DNA from: HXMU1420-2 sp017643305 | Lineage (GTDB): Bacteria > Pseudomonadota > Alphaproteobacteria > Rhodobacterales > Rhodobacteraceae | Length of the DNA stretch: 64,000 bases | Reading direction: 5' to 3' | Assembly: GCA_965217135.1 (NCBI GenBank) | Contig: OZ244249.1 | Location: 3,906,001-3,970,000, forward strand | Shown: positions 51,913-61,201 of the stretch, piece after piece | Position numbering within the stretch: position 1 is the stretch's first letter | Layout: each line of letters opens with the position of its first letter | Position numbers and translations under genes: made by a program | The notes under the pieces: generated by a model | Seen by the model: the letters and a program-made list of their open reading frames with translations, nothing else | What the model was told of the DNA's origin: nothing | Database searches by the model: none

Positions 51913-52356
51913 ATGAAACGTCTACTGACTGCAGGCTTGGCCATTGCCCTTTTTGCACCGCAAGCTTTCGCCGAAGGCGACGCCGACAAGGGCAAAAAGA
52001 ATTTCAACAAATGTAAGTCGTGCCACATGGTCGAAACCGCTGACGGCGAAACGATCGTAAAAGGTGGCAAGACAGGCCCGAACCTTTGGGGCGTTGTCGG
52101 GCGGACAGCAGGAACTGCGGATTTCAAATACTCCAAATACCTAGTGGCTGCTGGCGAGGCTGGGCTGGTCTGGGATGAAGAAGAGTTCACTGCGTATGTG
52201 GCAGACCCATCAAAGTATCTGAAGGGCTATCTGGACGACAACAAAGCGCGCGGAAAAATGAACTTCAAGCTAAAGAAAGCTGAAGAAGCAGCGAACATCT
52301 GGGCTTATCTGACTTCTGTTTCACCTGCGACCGAAGGCGCTGACAGCGGTTCATGA
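51913..52356 (+). CDS. cycA: cytochrome c2-type soluble cytochrome
   Basis: A 147-residue precursor with signal peptide (LLTAGLAIALFAPQAFA), heme motif CKSCH and probable axial Met in RGKMNFKLKK. Size and motifs fit cytochrome c2, the periplasmic carrier between the bc1 complex and PufC/reaction center. ATG 51913 follows GGAGAT. It lies 65 nt after hemA and converges with dxs, leaving 2 nt between the two stops. Confidence 0.9.
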   Translation: MKRLLTAGLAIALFAPQAFAEGDADKGKKNFNKCKSCHMVETADGETIVKGGKTGPNLWGVVGRTAGTADFKYSKYLVAAGEAGLVWDEEEFTAYVADPSKYLKGYLDDNKARGKMNFKLKKAEEAANIWAYLTSVSPATEGADSGS

Positions 52357-52358
52357 CC

Positions 52359-54269
52359 TTACGCGTGAAGCGGGAGAATGTTATCCGCTTTGCGCTGCAA
52401 GCCTCGAATGATGGCGGCAATATTGTCCGCCGTCATTTCTGCATCTTCGTGCATTTCATCCGGCGTGGCCTGTTCGATGAACCGATCAGGCAGAGTGATC
52501 GTGCGAATTTGTAGGCCGCCATCCAATCCGCCCGTATTGGCCAGATGGTGCAAAACCTGAGCACCAAACCCACCTTGAGCGCCCTGTTCAACTGTAATCA
52601 ACGCGCAGTGGTTCGCAGCCAGATCCGCGATCAAATCGGTATCCAGTGGCTTGGCAAACCGGGCATCTGCCAGAGTAATCTTCAGCCCTTCCTGAGCCAG
52701 AATATCCGCAGCCTTTTCGCATTCCGACAAATGTGCACCCAGTGATAGGATCGCCACATCGCCGCCGTCGCGCACGATCCGGCCTTTGCCCATTGGCAGA
52801 ACCTCACCACGCTCAGGCAGTGTCACGCCAACCCCGGCCCCTCGTGGGAACCGTACGGCGGAAGGACCTTCATCATGGGCCAGCGCGGTGGCCATCATGT
52901 GGCGCAGCTCGGCTTCGTCCGAAGGCGCCATGACCACGAACCCCGGCAGGTTGCACAAATAGGACAGGTCAAAGGCGCCAGCATGCGTGGCCCCATCCGC
53001 CCCAACCAGCCCGGCCCGGTCAATTGCAAACCGCACCGGCAGGCCCTGCAGCGCAACATCGTGGACAATCTGGTCATAGCCCCGCTGCAGGAAGGTGGAA
53101 TAGATCGCGCAGACCGGTTTCAGCCCGCTGGCCGCCATACCGGCGGCAAAGGTCACGGCATGTTGTTCGGCGATGCCCACATCAAAGACCCGGCCAGGAA
53201 ACCGGTCTGCCATTGTCTTCACACCAGTGCCCGCGGGCATGGCCGCAGTGACCGCCACGATGGATGGATCGCGCGCCGCCTCGTCTGTCAGCGTTTCGCC
53301 AAACACCTGTGTATAGCTCGGGGCGTTTGATTTGGACTTGCTCATCGCCCCCGAGGGCACATCGAATTTGGACACGCCATGATACTTGTCGGCACTGTTT
53401 TCGGCCGGGGCGTAGCCTTTGCCTTTTACTGTGACGCAATGCAATAAAACCGGCCCTGTCGCCCGTGCGCGCGTCGCGCGCAACACTGGCAAAAGTTGGT
53501 TCAGGTTGTGCCCGTCGATGGGACCGACATATTCGAACCCCAGCTCTTCAAACAACGTCCCAGAGCCGGGCAATCCGGATACCAGTTGCCGGGCGCGGCG
53601 CATTCCGATCCGCATCGGTTCAGGAATCGTCGCCTCAAACCCATCGGCCAGCGATTGCATCCGCGCAATAGGTTCCGAGGCATAGAGGTTTGACAGGTAG
53701 GTGGACATCGCGCCGACGGGTGGGGCGATGCTCATTTCATTGTCGTTCAGGATCACGAACATGCGGCGGCCTTCATGCCCGGCATTGTTCAGCGCTTCAT
53801 AAGCCATGCCCGCGCTGATCGATCCGTCGCCGATCACAGCAACCGCATCGCCGGTGGGCTGGCCCATGTCCCGCCCGACCGAAAAGCCAAGAGCAGCGCT
53901 GATCGACGTAGAGCTATGGGCCGCGCCGAACGGGTCAAAAACCGACTCAGAGCGTTTGGTGAAACCGCTCAGCCCATCTTTCTGACGCAGGGTCCGCATC
54001 CGGTGCCGTCGCCCGGTCAGGACCTTGTGCGGGTAACATTGGTGGCCGACGTCCCAGATCAGTTTGTCCATCGGTGTATTGAAAACGGCATGCAAGGCCA
54101 CGGTCAGTTCGACCACCCCCAGGGATGAGCCCAGATGCCCGCCCGTGTGAGACACTATATCGATCACCTCAGCGCGGAGTTCCCTGGCCAGTCTGACCAG
54201 ATCACTGTCGCTCAGCTGGCGAAGATCGGCGGGTCCTGCGACCCGGTCCAGAAGCGGTGTATGGGACAT
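52359..54269 (-). CDS. dxs: 1-deoxy-D-xylulose-5-phosphate synthase
   Basis: A 636-residue thiamine-diphosphate enzyme, the entry step of the MEP isoprenoid pathway. It has VGHQCYPHKVLTGRR, the TPP motif GDGSISAGMAYEALNNAG, and a transketolase C-terminal domain (FDVGIAEQHAVTFAAGMA). The ribosome site GGAGGGAGG precedes ATG 54269. It follows pufC after a hairpin-rich gap, so it may receive part of its transcription from the puf operon. Confidence 0.97.
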   Translation of the reverse strand: MSHTPLLDRVAGPADLRQLSDSDLVRLARELRAEVIDIVSHTGGHLGSSLGVVELTVALHAVFNTPMDKLIWDVGHQCYPHKVLTGRRHRMRTLRQKDGLSGFTKRSESVFDPFGAAHSSTSISAALGFSVGRDMGQPTGDAVAVIGDGSISAGMAYEALNNAGHEGRRMFVILNDNEMSIAPPVGAMSTYLSNLYASEPIARMQSLADGFEATIPEPMRIGMRRARQLVSGLPGSGTLFEELGFEYVGPIDGHNLNQLLPVLRATRARATGPVLLHCVTVKGKGYAPAENSADKYHGVSKFDVPSGAMSKSKSNAPSYTQVFGETLTDEAARDPSIVAVTAAMPAGTGVKTMADRFPGRVFDVGIAEQHAVTFAAGMAASGLKPVCAIYSTFLQRGYDQIVHDVALQGLPVRFAIDRAGLVGADGATHAGAFDLSYLCNLPGFVVMAPSDEAELRHMMATALAHDEGPSAVRFPRGAGVGVTLPERGEVLPMGKGRIVRDGGDVAILSLGAHLSECEKAADILAQEGLKITLADARFAKPLDTDLIADLAANHCALITVEQGAQGGFGAQVLHHLANTGGLDGGLQIRTITLPDRFIEQATPDEMHEDAEMTADNIAAIIRGLQRKADNILPLHA

Positions 54270-54289
54270 CGGCCCCTCCCTCCTAGTTG

Positions 54290-54437
54290 GTCAGCACCCC
54301 GCCTGCTGACGCCAACGTAAACAGGCGAGGAACTGACCGGTCGTTCTGTCGCCACAGAACGGTTATGGAGCCGTGGCTCCTGCGCGGACTCGGGAAGCGC
54401 AGAGTCCTTGCCACGTGCGGGCGCCGGACGGCGCCCG
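54290..54437 (-). terminator. four hairpins between pufC and dxs
   Basis: Four inverted repeats in 150 bp: 54418-54437 (8 bp stem, loop GGAC, directly after the pufC stop); 54367-54380 (GGAGCC/GGCTCC); 54342-54361 (CGTTCTGT/ACAGAACG, loop CGCC); 54290-54310 (GTCAGCA/TGCTGAC, loop of 7). None has a U-tract. They probably protect the 3' end of puf mRNA and attenuate read-through into dxs. Confidence 0.55.
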
Positions 54438-55553
54438 TTATTCGTAAACCGGCGCCTCGGTCGTGGCGAGTTCCGGCCAATCCGCAATCACGTTCAAACC
54501 CTGCATCGGACGCTGGTAGCCCTTGTGACAGGTTTTGCACGCTGCCTTCGGCGCATCCTGATGGATCGGACCAAGTCGCTCCTCGGGATACACGTCTGCC
54601 AGCGGCACCAGGTAATCGCTATTCATTTCTTGAACCATCGCGATACCCAACGACGCTGTGCCCCATTGCGCAGTCACTTGTGAACCATCGTAGAAAGCGC
54701 GGGAATTGTGGCAGAACACACAATTCACACCGAGCGAATTGTCGAAATAGTTCATGAAAGAGAAGGTCCGCTCAGTATCCTGAATGGAAGGCAATTCACC
54801 TCCGGCAGGAGAGCCTTCAACACGGCTTTCGAGATCATGAACAGCGATGGTGCCATATTCCAGCAGGTAGGTTTCCAAGGCGTCAGATGGCAAAGAGGTC
54901 GATTGACTGATTGAGGTCGCACGGTTCTGGTTCGCGGACCATCCCGCCATGGATTGGTTGACCGGGGCGATCTTGAACCAGATGTCACTGGGCACATGTT
55001 CCCCGCGGTGGCAGGTGTAGCATGTGACGCCAACTTCGGCATTGGCGTTCACGTGGTCGCCCCAGCCTTCGTTGATGTTCTGCGTCATCTGGATCATGCG
55101 CCGCGAGACAACCTTGGTGTAGAGCGTGTCTTCGCCATACTCCTCCACGTCCACGTCACCATGACAATAGGCGCATCCCTCGTCGCCCGCGACCCAGAGG
55201 GTCATCGCTGTCATCAGGCGGTTGAAGTTGTCTTCGGTCAGATCGCCGAGAACCTGAACGTTCTGATAGATGTCCTTGGCCAGAGGCTCTCCACCTTCGG
55301 GCACATAAGGTTCTTCAGTGTAGTAGTCCTCGATCGTCGGATCAGGCTTGGTCACCTGTTTTGTAAACTCCGGGACCGACATGCCCGTACCCCTTGGCCC
55401 AGTTTGCATGCTTTGCGTGGCAAAGGGTTGCCCGTAAGCCACCAGCATGACAGCCACGATTATAGCCCCGCCAACGGCGCCAACTATGATACCCGGTCCG
55501 AATACGTTCGTCGGGTTGTTACGGTTCCAGTCATTAAACCATTGAGGAAGCAC
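54438..55553 (-). CDS. pufC: tetraheme cytochrome subunit of the reaction center
   Basis: A 371-residue protein starting at GTG 55553, 1 nt after the pufM stop, with AAAGGGGA upstream. It has an N-terminal membrane anchor (GAVGGAIIVAVMLVAYGQPF) and four heme motifs: CAYCH, CYTCH, CVFCH and CKTCH. It re-reduces the photo-oxidised special pair with electrons from soluble carriers. Last gene of pufQBALMC. Confidence 0.96.
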   Translation of the reverse strand: MLPQWFNDWNRNNPTNVFGPGIIVGAVGGAIIVAVMLVAYGQPFATQSMQTGPRGTGMSVPEFTKQVTKPDPTIEDYYTEEPYVPEGGEPLAKDIYQNVQVLGDLTEDNFNRLMTAMTLWVAGDEGCAYCHGDVDVEEYGEDTLYTKVVSRRMIQMTQNINEGWGDHVNANAEVGVTCYTCHRGEHVPSDIWFKIAPVNQSMAGWSANQNRATSISQSTSLPSDALETYLLEYGTIAVHDLESRVEGSPAGGELPSIQDTERTFSFMNYFDNSLGVNCVFCHNSRAFYDGSQVTAQWGTASLGIAMVQEMNSDYLVPLADVYPEERLGPIHQDAPKAACKTCHKGYQRPMQGLNVIADWPELATTEAPVYE

Positions 55554-55554
55554 T

Positions 55555-56541
55555 TTATTCCCCTTTCCCGATAAAGTCGTTGTAGGTGCCATAGGCTTCG
55601 TAGCCATACGAGCCGTCATAAACCGGCGCGAAATTGTGCTCCTGAGCCCAGATGAACCAGTTGTCGACAACGGTGCCTGTCAGCAGGATACCGATGCCAC
55701 CGGTGATAGGTGTCAGCACTGCGAACCACCATGCCCAGCGATGGATGCCTTCCATCGTTGCGTTGAACCCCATTGTCCAGCGCCAGAACAGCGCAGCGCG
55801 TTCCGTTGCGGTGCCGCGGTCCACAATCTGTTCCAGTTCCCGGTCACCACCAAAGCGGGTGACAGCCAGGATCGTTGCGCCATGCATCGCGAACAACAGG
55901 ACGGAGCCATACAGGAATACAATCGAAAGGCAGTGGAACGGGTTGTAGTAGAGGTTGCCGTAGCGGATCGAAAATGCCGTGGTCCAATCCAGATGCGGGA
56001 AGATCCCGTATGGCACTGCTTCAGACCAGGAACCCATCAGGATCGGCCGGAACAGACCCAATACCAAGAACAACCAGATCGCGGCAGCAAAGGCCCAGGC
56101 TGTGTGCTTGCCCATCTTATGTTCCTGGGCCAGCAGGTAGGTACGCAGCCACCATGTACAGACCGACACCAGCAGAAAGAAGCTAGCAATGATGTACCAG
56201 CCGCCGTCATTCAGCGGCGGCATAGTCAGGCCGTATTCCGGGCTGGGCGGCTCCAGAGCCAACCAGAATAGTTGCCGCAGGAATTCAGGGATCGACCACC
56301 CCACCTGCGCCAGCATGTTGAGGCCGATGATGTTCAGCCACAGGCAGCCCGTAAACAGGCTGACAATGCCGGTCCAGCCCAGATAGATCGGTCCCAGTTG
56401 GGCATTACCGACCCATCCAGCTAGGGTGGAAAACCGCGGTTTGAAGATCCGCTCCCGCGTCATCTCACCACTGTCATCCATGCCGGTTTCAGGCGGACCC
56501 TGAACCTGCACTTGTGTGAAAATATTCTGATACTCAACCAT
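55555..56541 (-). CDS. pufM: photosynthetic reaction center M subunit
   Basis: A 328-residue protein with five membrane helices. The start is ATG 56541 (MVEYQNIFTQVQVQG), 5 nt after the pufL stop. Conserved segments include PHLDWTTAFSIRYGNLYYNP and LFAMHGATILAV, with His ligands to bacteriochlorophyll and the non-heme iron. With PufL it binds the special pair and quinones. Confidence 0.97.
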   Translation of the reverse strand: MVEYQNIFTQVQVQGPPETGMDDSGEMTRERIFKPRFSTLAGWVGNAQLGPIYLGWTGIVSLFTGCLWLNIIGLNMLAQVGWSIPEFLRQLFWLALEPPSPEYGLTMPPLNDGGWYIIASFFLLVSVCTWWLRTYLLAQEHKMGKHTAWAFAAAIWLFLVLGLFRPILMGSWSEAVPYGIFPHLDWTTAFSIRYGNLYYNPFHCLSIVFLYGSVLLFAMHGATILAVTRFGGDRELEQIVDRGTATERAALFWRWTMGFNATMEGIHRWAWWFAVLTPITGGIGILLTGTVVDNWFIWAQEHNFAPVYDGSYGYEAYGTYNDFIGKGE

Positions 56542-56546
56542 CATGA

Positions 56547-57386
56547 TCACATCCCCACCTGACTTGGCCAAATTGGCAGCTCAAGCCACCAGTTCCACCA
56601 TTCCGGCCAGCCTTTGGTCCAAACCGGGCCCGAAATGATGATGCATACGGCCGAGAAGAACACGGCGTTGATCGCCAAAAGGAAGCCCAGCCGGTGGATC
56701 CCCAGTGTGCCGATCGAATAGCCGATGAAATCGCGGAAAAACGTATCCTCGTGATCCGGCGTCTTCATGTCTTCGCCTGGCTCCGGGTTGGCGGCCGACA
56801 GGATCAGCGCGCCATGCAGCGCCAGGGCCAGTGTAGTGGTGAAAAACAGCGTCACCGCCAGCATGTGGGCCGGGTTATAGTGGAAGTGCAGGTAGGCGTA
56901 GCCGGTGTTAGACACCCAATCGAGATGGCTGAAGATCCCGTAGGGGAACCCGTGCCCCCAAGCCCCCATCAGAAGGGGCCGAAACACTACCAGGGTCACA
57001 TAGGCCAGGATTGCGAAACTGAAGGCAAAGGGCACATGATAGCCCATGCCCAGCTTCCGGCAGATCTCGACCTCGCGTAGGGCCCAGCTGACAAAGGCGC
57101 CGACCGCGCAGAACGTTATGATCTGCCACAGCCCGCCTTCTTGCAGCGGGGCCATGCCCAAGCCATAACTCAGATCTGGTGGCGCGATGTTAATGATCCA
57201 GGGGTTGAATGTCCCCTGCATCGCTGCGCCCCATAAAATCAGGATCGTCCCCAGAGCCGCAAAGAAGGTCGTGGTGACCCCGAAGAATCCAACATAAAAA
57301 GGTCCGACCCAGAAATCGAACAGGTCGCCGCCGATCAGCGTACCTCCTCGGACTCGGTACTTCTTTTCAAAGCTCAACATCGCCAT
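56547..57386 (-). CDS. pufL: photosynthetic reaction center L subunit
   Basis: A 279-residue protein with five membrane helices, starting MAMLSFEKKYRVRGGTLIGG as in the family. Conserved text includes SHLDWVSNTGYAYLHFHYNP and LALALHGALILSAANP, with pigment and iron His ligands. It forms the reaction center core with PufM. Confidence 0.97.
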   Translation of the reverse strand: MAMLSFEKKYRVRGGTLIGGDLFDFWVGPFYVGFFGVTTTFFAALGTILILWGAAMQGTFNPWIINIAPPDLSYGLGMAPLQEGGLWQIITFCAVGAFVSWALREVEICRKLGMGYHVPFAFSFAILAYVTLVVFRPLLMGAWGHGFPYGIFSHLDWVSNTGYAYLHFHYNPAHMLAVTLFFTTTLALALHGALILSAANPEPGEDMKTPDHEDTFFRDFIGYSIGTLGIHRLGFLLAINAVFFSAVCIIISGPVWTKGWPEWWNWWLELPIWPSQVGM

Positions 57387-57444
57387 GGGTTAGTCGCTCC
57401 GCTGATGTTTGATGGAGATGGGATCCATCTTATATTTCGGGTTG

Positions 57445-57470
57445 CCGCGGGCGACATCTGCCGCCCGCGG
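57445..57470 (-). terminator. pufA-pufL intercistronic hairpin
   Basis: CCGCGGGCG and CGCCCGCGG form a perfect 9 bp GC stem with an 8-nt loop, 52 nt after the pufA stop. In Rhodobacter a hairpin at this place stabilises pufBA mRNA and gives more LH1 than reaction center protein. There is no U-tract. Confidence 0.75.
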
Positions 57471-57522
57471 ACTTGGCTTTTGTCCATGCCATCACGCGCC
57501 TTACAGCACGCGCGGGACTTGA

Positions 57523-57681
57523 TCAGAAACCGGCGGTCGAGGCCGCGTTTTCGAACCAATTTAGCCCGCTGCTAAGCACAACGAGATGGATCATGGCCGC
57601 GAGCAGGAAAAGGAACACACCCTGTGCAACAAACACGCGGCGCGGGTCGAAGATGAGCCAGATTTTGTAAAAACTTGCCAT
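57523..57681 (-). CDS. pufA: light-harvesting 1 alpha polypeptide
   Basis: A 52-residue protein, ATG 57681 to TGA 57523. It reads MASFYKIWLIFDPRRVFVAQ at the N-terminus, then a single membrane helix with the bacteriochlorophyll-binding His in LLAAMIHLVVLS, then a short periplasmic tail. The start is 12 nt after the pufB stop, with AGGAGC upstream. Paired with PufB to form the LH1 ring. Confidence 0.96.
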   Translation of the reverse strand: MASFYKIWLIFDPRRVFVAQGVFLFLLAAMIHLVVLSSGLNWFENAASTAGF

Positions 57682-57693
57682 GTTCAACGCTCC

Positions 57694-57843
57694 TTAGAAC
57701 CAAGGAGCCCAGATGTAGGTTGCGATATGTGCAACCAATGCAATGATCACGAACAGCCAGAGGCCGCCCATATAGACCGAATGCAATTCCTGAGCTTGCT
57801 CGTCATTGAGACCTGTAAAGGACAGGTCGGTGTTATCAGCCAT
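57694..57843 (-). CDS. pufB: light-harvesting 1 beta polypeptide
   Basis: A 49-residue protein starting at ATG 57843 after GGAGG. N-terminal text DLSFTGLNDEQAQELHSVYM, then one membrane helix with the pigment ligand in IALVAHIATYIW and the terminal WAPWF. Sequence and size are those of LH1 beta. Confidence 0.96.
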   Translation of the reverse strand: MADNTDLSFTGLNDEQAQELHSVYMGGLWLFVIIALVAHIATYIWAPWF

Positions 57844-57927
57844 AAGGAACCTCCGGATCTTACGCTGACGCCGCATTCCCCGCGGCCGGGTCCCGGTCCG
57901 CTTGCACGAACCGGATCTCGGATGCCT

Positions 57928-58161
57928 TCACCGCATAAAGATGAAAGGCGTAACTCGATCTGCTTCAGCCCAGGCCCGGGCCAGCGGCCCGTGCAGGTTC
58001 AGCGTCTGACGCTTCAGCGCCTGCGCCACCCAGTCAACGGTCGCAAACGGCAGGGCAAAGACGAAGATGAACAGAAAATAGATGATGAATTCTGGCGTGC
58101 GCTTGTCACGCCGCCGCGCCGGTCCTGTGACCGGTCTGTCGGAATGGATCGCTGTTTTCAT
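57928..58161 (-). CDS. pufQ: PufQ, bacteriochlorophyll regulatory protein
   Basis: A 77-residue protein with a basic N-terminus and one membrane helix (PEFIIYFLFIFVFALPFATV), followed by the family segment WVAQALKRQTLNLHGPLARA. ATG 58161 overlaps the bchZ stop. PufQ is thought to influence early tetrapyrrole flux. It lies 84 nt before pufB. Confidence 0.9.
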   Translation of the reverse strand: MKTAIHSDRPVTGPARRRDKRTPEFIIYFLFIFVFALPFATVDWVAQALKRQTLNLHGPLARAWAEADRVTPFIFMR

Positions 58162-59645
58162 GCGTTACCTCCTTGTACGGCGTTGTTCTGTGTTGAGGTG
58201 ATGGGAGCCAGCGCCGCGACGGTGCTGGCATGTACGCGGGTGTCCCCGTTTTTCAGAGCAGCGTCTTCCGCTGCGTCGCGCAGCGATTTTGCGGCTGAGA
58301 TTCGGGTCAAGACCGGATGGCTGGCCAGAACGCGTTCCAATGCGGCGTTGGCTTCTTCATCCCAGGGCAGATCGCGGCGCAGTGGAGTTGGCGTGGCAGC
58401 CCCGTCATCCATTTCAGTGCCCAGCGGCAGAATGTGGAACAGCGCATCAAAAAGCCCGTTGCACAGTTCCTGAAGAACGTAAGTTGCCCCGGCATAGCCC
58501 ATGAACGGCGTGCCCGTGGCCCTCCGGATGGCCGCGCCGGGGAAGCTGGCCGGGATGAACGCTGCGCTGGGGCCAAACCCGCCCTTTAGCTCGGCAAGAT
58601 ACATTTTCTCATTGATGCTACCGAACACGACGAGCGGTCGTTTCTGACCAATCAGCGCACGTACCTGGTCGTTGTCTGTCTTGGTACCTGCAGATCGTGC
58701 CACGGCAAAGGCGCAAGGCAGGCCTAGGTCATCTTCCAGATAGAGCCGCAAACCACGGGCATACGTTTCATTGGCCACTACGGCAAAGGATGCGGTGGCA
58801 AAGAAATCTTGTGTCACCGACCGCCACAGATCCCAGACTGGTTTGATGGTGGAATGCTTTTCGCGCTGAATGAACGGTTCGGGGTCAAGCCCGGTCAGCT
58901 CTCCCAACTTGCGAAGGAACTTGGTGGTGGACTCTACGCCGACCGGTGCCTGCAGATAGGGTTTGCCCAGCACCTCAGCCAGCCCGCGACCAAATTCGCG
59001 GTACATCACAACATTGACATCGGCATTCACCAGATCGCGCATCTCGGCCAGATGAGCGCCCAACGGCATGACCATGTTGATCTCGGCGCCAATACCTTCA
59101 ACCAGGCGCCGGATCTCGGCCAGGTCCGAAGGCATGTTAAATGTGCCATACATCGGACCGAGGATATTGACGCGCGGTTTGGCGCCCTCTTCGCGCTTGG
59201 CTTCTTTCGGCATCCGACCCTTGGTCATGCCAAATTCGGTAAAGATCCAGGTCATCGCCCGGTCGGCAGCTTCCCATTGATCCTCGTCAATCGTACGCGG
59301 CAGGAAGCGTTGAATGTTGGTACCTTGCGGTGTGACCCCGCCACCGATCATTTCCGCGATCGATCCTGTGACCACCACAGCCGGCAACGCAGGGTCCAGA
59401 GTGCCCCAGGCGCGCTTCATCGCTTCCTCGGTCCCGTCACGGCCCAGTTCTTCTTCACCAAGCCCGGTGACAACGATGGGCAATTCATGCGGCGGCAGTG
59501 CGTCAGTGTAGTGCAGCACAGAAGTGACTGGCAGGTTTTCGCATCCGACCGGCCCATCAATCACGACCTGCAGGCCTTTGACAGCACAGAACGCGTAAAC
59601 TGCGCCCCAATAGCCCCCGGCCCGATCATGATCCTGGATCAGCAT
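58158..59645 (-). CDS. bchZ: chlorophyllide reductase subunit Z
   Basis: A 495-residue nitrogenase-like subunit, start ATG 59645 overlapping the bchY stop (MLIQDHDRAGGYWGAVYAFC). It has VVIDGPVGCENLPVTSVLHY with the conserved cluster Cys. With BchY it reduces ring B of chlorophyllide a to the bacteriochlorin using BchX. The stop overlaps pufQ by 4 nt. Confidence 0.97.
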   Translation of the reverse strand: MLIQDHDRAGGYWGAVYAFCAVKGLQVVIDGPVGCENLPVTSVLHYTDALPPHELPIVVTGLGEEELGRDGTEEAMKRAWGTLDPALPAVVVTGSIAEMIGGGVTPQGTNIQRFLPRTIDEDQWEAADRAMTWIFTEFGMTKGRMPKEAKREEGAKPRVNILGPMYGTFNMPSDLAEIRRLVEGIGAEINMVMPLGAHLAEMRDLVNADVNVVMYREFGRGLAEVLGKPYLQAPVGVESTTKFLRKLGELTGLDPEPFIQREKHSTIKPVWDLWRSVTQDFFATASFAVVANETYARGLRLYLEDDLGLPCAFAVARSAGTKTDNDQVRALIGQKRPLVVFGSINEKMYLAELKGGFGPSAAFIPASFPGAAIRRATGTPFMGYAGATYVLQELCNGLFDALFHILPLGTEMDDGAATPTPLRRDLPWDEEANAALERVLASHPVLTRISAAKSLRDAAEDAALKNGDTRVHASTVAALAPITSTQNNAVQGGNA

Positions 59646-61201
59646 CAGATCATCTCCGCCGCTTTTGCTGCCTTGGCCTTGCGTTCCAGTTTCTTCTGGT
59701 GGAGCGCACGGAATTCTGGCCGCAGGTTTGGGCTGCCTTCCCAAACGCCCGCCGTTTCGCCGGCGCCCACGTCTTCGAAGAAATCGCGCATCCGGTCCAT
59801 CCGGCCCTTGTTACCGATGGCGGCGTTTACGACCTGTGCCAGCGACCCTGCGCCAGCAGGCCCCATCAGAGGACGGGCCGAAATGAGGTTCGTGAAATAC
59901 AGTCCGGGAATACCCAGTTCCTTGGCCTTTTGGACCACCGGAGTCGTCCCGATGGCCAGATCTGGTCTGATCCCTTCCATCGCTGCACAATCTTGTTCCA
60001 GCGACGCGCGGAACTGCACCTTGGCCCCATGCGCGCTGAGCCAGTCGGCATCAGCGGCGGAATAAGGCGTACGCGGACAGGCCGTGCCGACGTAAGGAAC
60101 ATCCGCCCCGCTTTCGATCAGCAGGCGCGCGACCAAAAGTTCACTGCCTTCGTAACCCGAGACGGTGACGGTGCCTTTGATCTGCGATCCGGCCAAAGCG
60201 CCGCTGATTGCGGGCAGGAACGCGTTTTTGGCCGCGCCGACCTTTTTCGCAGGCAAGCCGAACATATCGCCCAGCCCGTTCAGCCAGGCTTCGGTTCCCG
60301 CTACGCCCACCGGCGCGCTGCCCAAGATCGGGCGACCGGCAGTTTCAAATTCGCGGATAGCCGAGGTGTAGAACGGATGGATCGCCGCCACCGCAGCACC
60401 ATCCAGCGCAGCGTACAACTCGCGCCATTCGCGGCAGGGCACAACCGGTCCGACGGCCAGATCCAGCGGGGCCAGAATTTGACCAATCATCATTGGATCT
60501 GCGGGAAACATCTCGCCCAGCAAGGTAACGGAAGGCCGTCCATCGCGTTCGCCTTCGGGAGCGGCGACCGGTCCGGCTTCGATTTCAGCTCGTGCATAGG
60601 CCAGCATTGCGCCCGCCAGCACGTCCTTGGCCTCGGCATGGGTCGGAATACCAAAACCTGGCACATCGATCCCGACGATCCGAACACCGTTGATTTCATC
60701 CGGCAACAGCCGCAGCGGCACGCCGCTGGCGGTTGGCACACAGAGGTTCGTCACGACGATTGCATCGTATTTCTCAGGATCCGCAAGGTCGTAGACCGAC
60801 TCGCGAATGTCTTCAAACAGTTTGCCCGTGACCAGCGTTTCTGAATTGAACGGCACATAGCCCACGGACCGGCGCGCGCCGTAGAAATGGCTGACAAAGG
60901 TCAGGCCATAAACGCAGCAGGCCGAGCCGCTGAGCACTGTTGCGACGCGTTTCATCCGCAACCCAACCCGCAGGGAACCAAAGGCCGGGCACATGCTTTG
61001 TGGTTTGTCGTGTGGGCCCTGAGGGTAATCGCGCGCGTACTGGTCCAGCAATTCGGACTGCCCGGCCATACGCGCAGCCTTTTCCATCTCGGAACCGGAG
61101 TGGCAACCAAGCCCCTCCTCAACCGGAGCCTCAGATGTGCGCGGTTGCCCTTCGATCACTTCGGCCTGTGCGGCGGCGTCGTATGTGACTTCGTCCGTCA
61201 T
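59645..61201 (-). CDS. bchY: chlorophyllide reductase subunit Y
   Basis: A 518-residue partner of BchZ. Cluster Cys are visible in PQSMCPAFGSLRVG, SGSACCVYGLTFVSH and VVTNLCVPTASG. It shares the nitrogenase alpha-like fold. The start overlaps the bchX stop (ATGA). Length normal. Confidence 0.97.
   Translation of the reverse strand: MTDEVTYDAAAQAEVIEGQPRTSEAPVEEGLGCHSGSEMEKAARMAGQSELLDQYARDYPQGPHDKPQSMCPAFGSLRVGLRMKRVATVLSGSACCVYGLTFVSHFYGARRSVGYVPFNSETLVTGKLFEDIRESVYDLADPEKYDAIVVTNLCVPTASGVPLRLLPDEINGVRIVGIDVPGFGIPTHAEAKDVLAGAMLAYARAEIEAGPVAAPEGERDGRPSVTLLGEMFPADPMMIGQILAPLDLAVGPVVPCREWRELYAALDGAAVAAIHPFYTSAIREFETAGRPILGSAPVGVAGTEAWLNGLGDMFGLPAKKVGAAKNAFLPAISGALAGSQIKGTVTVSGYEGSELLVARLLIESGADVPYVGTACPRTPYSAADADWLSAHGAKVQFRASLEQDCAAMEGIRPDLAIGTTPVVQKAKELGIPGLYFTNLISARPLMGPAGAGSLAQVVNAAIGNKGRMDRMRDFFEDVGAGETAGVWEGSPNLRPEFRALHQKKLERKAKAAKAAEMI

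Noticed and set aside
58809..60844. Long plus-strand frames opposite bchZ and bchY
   Set aside because: Both lie opposite intact, conserved reductase genes and have shadow composition.
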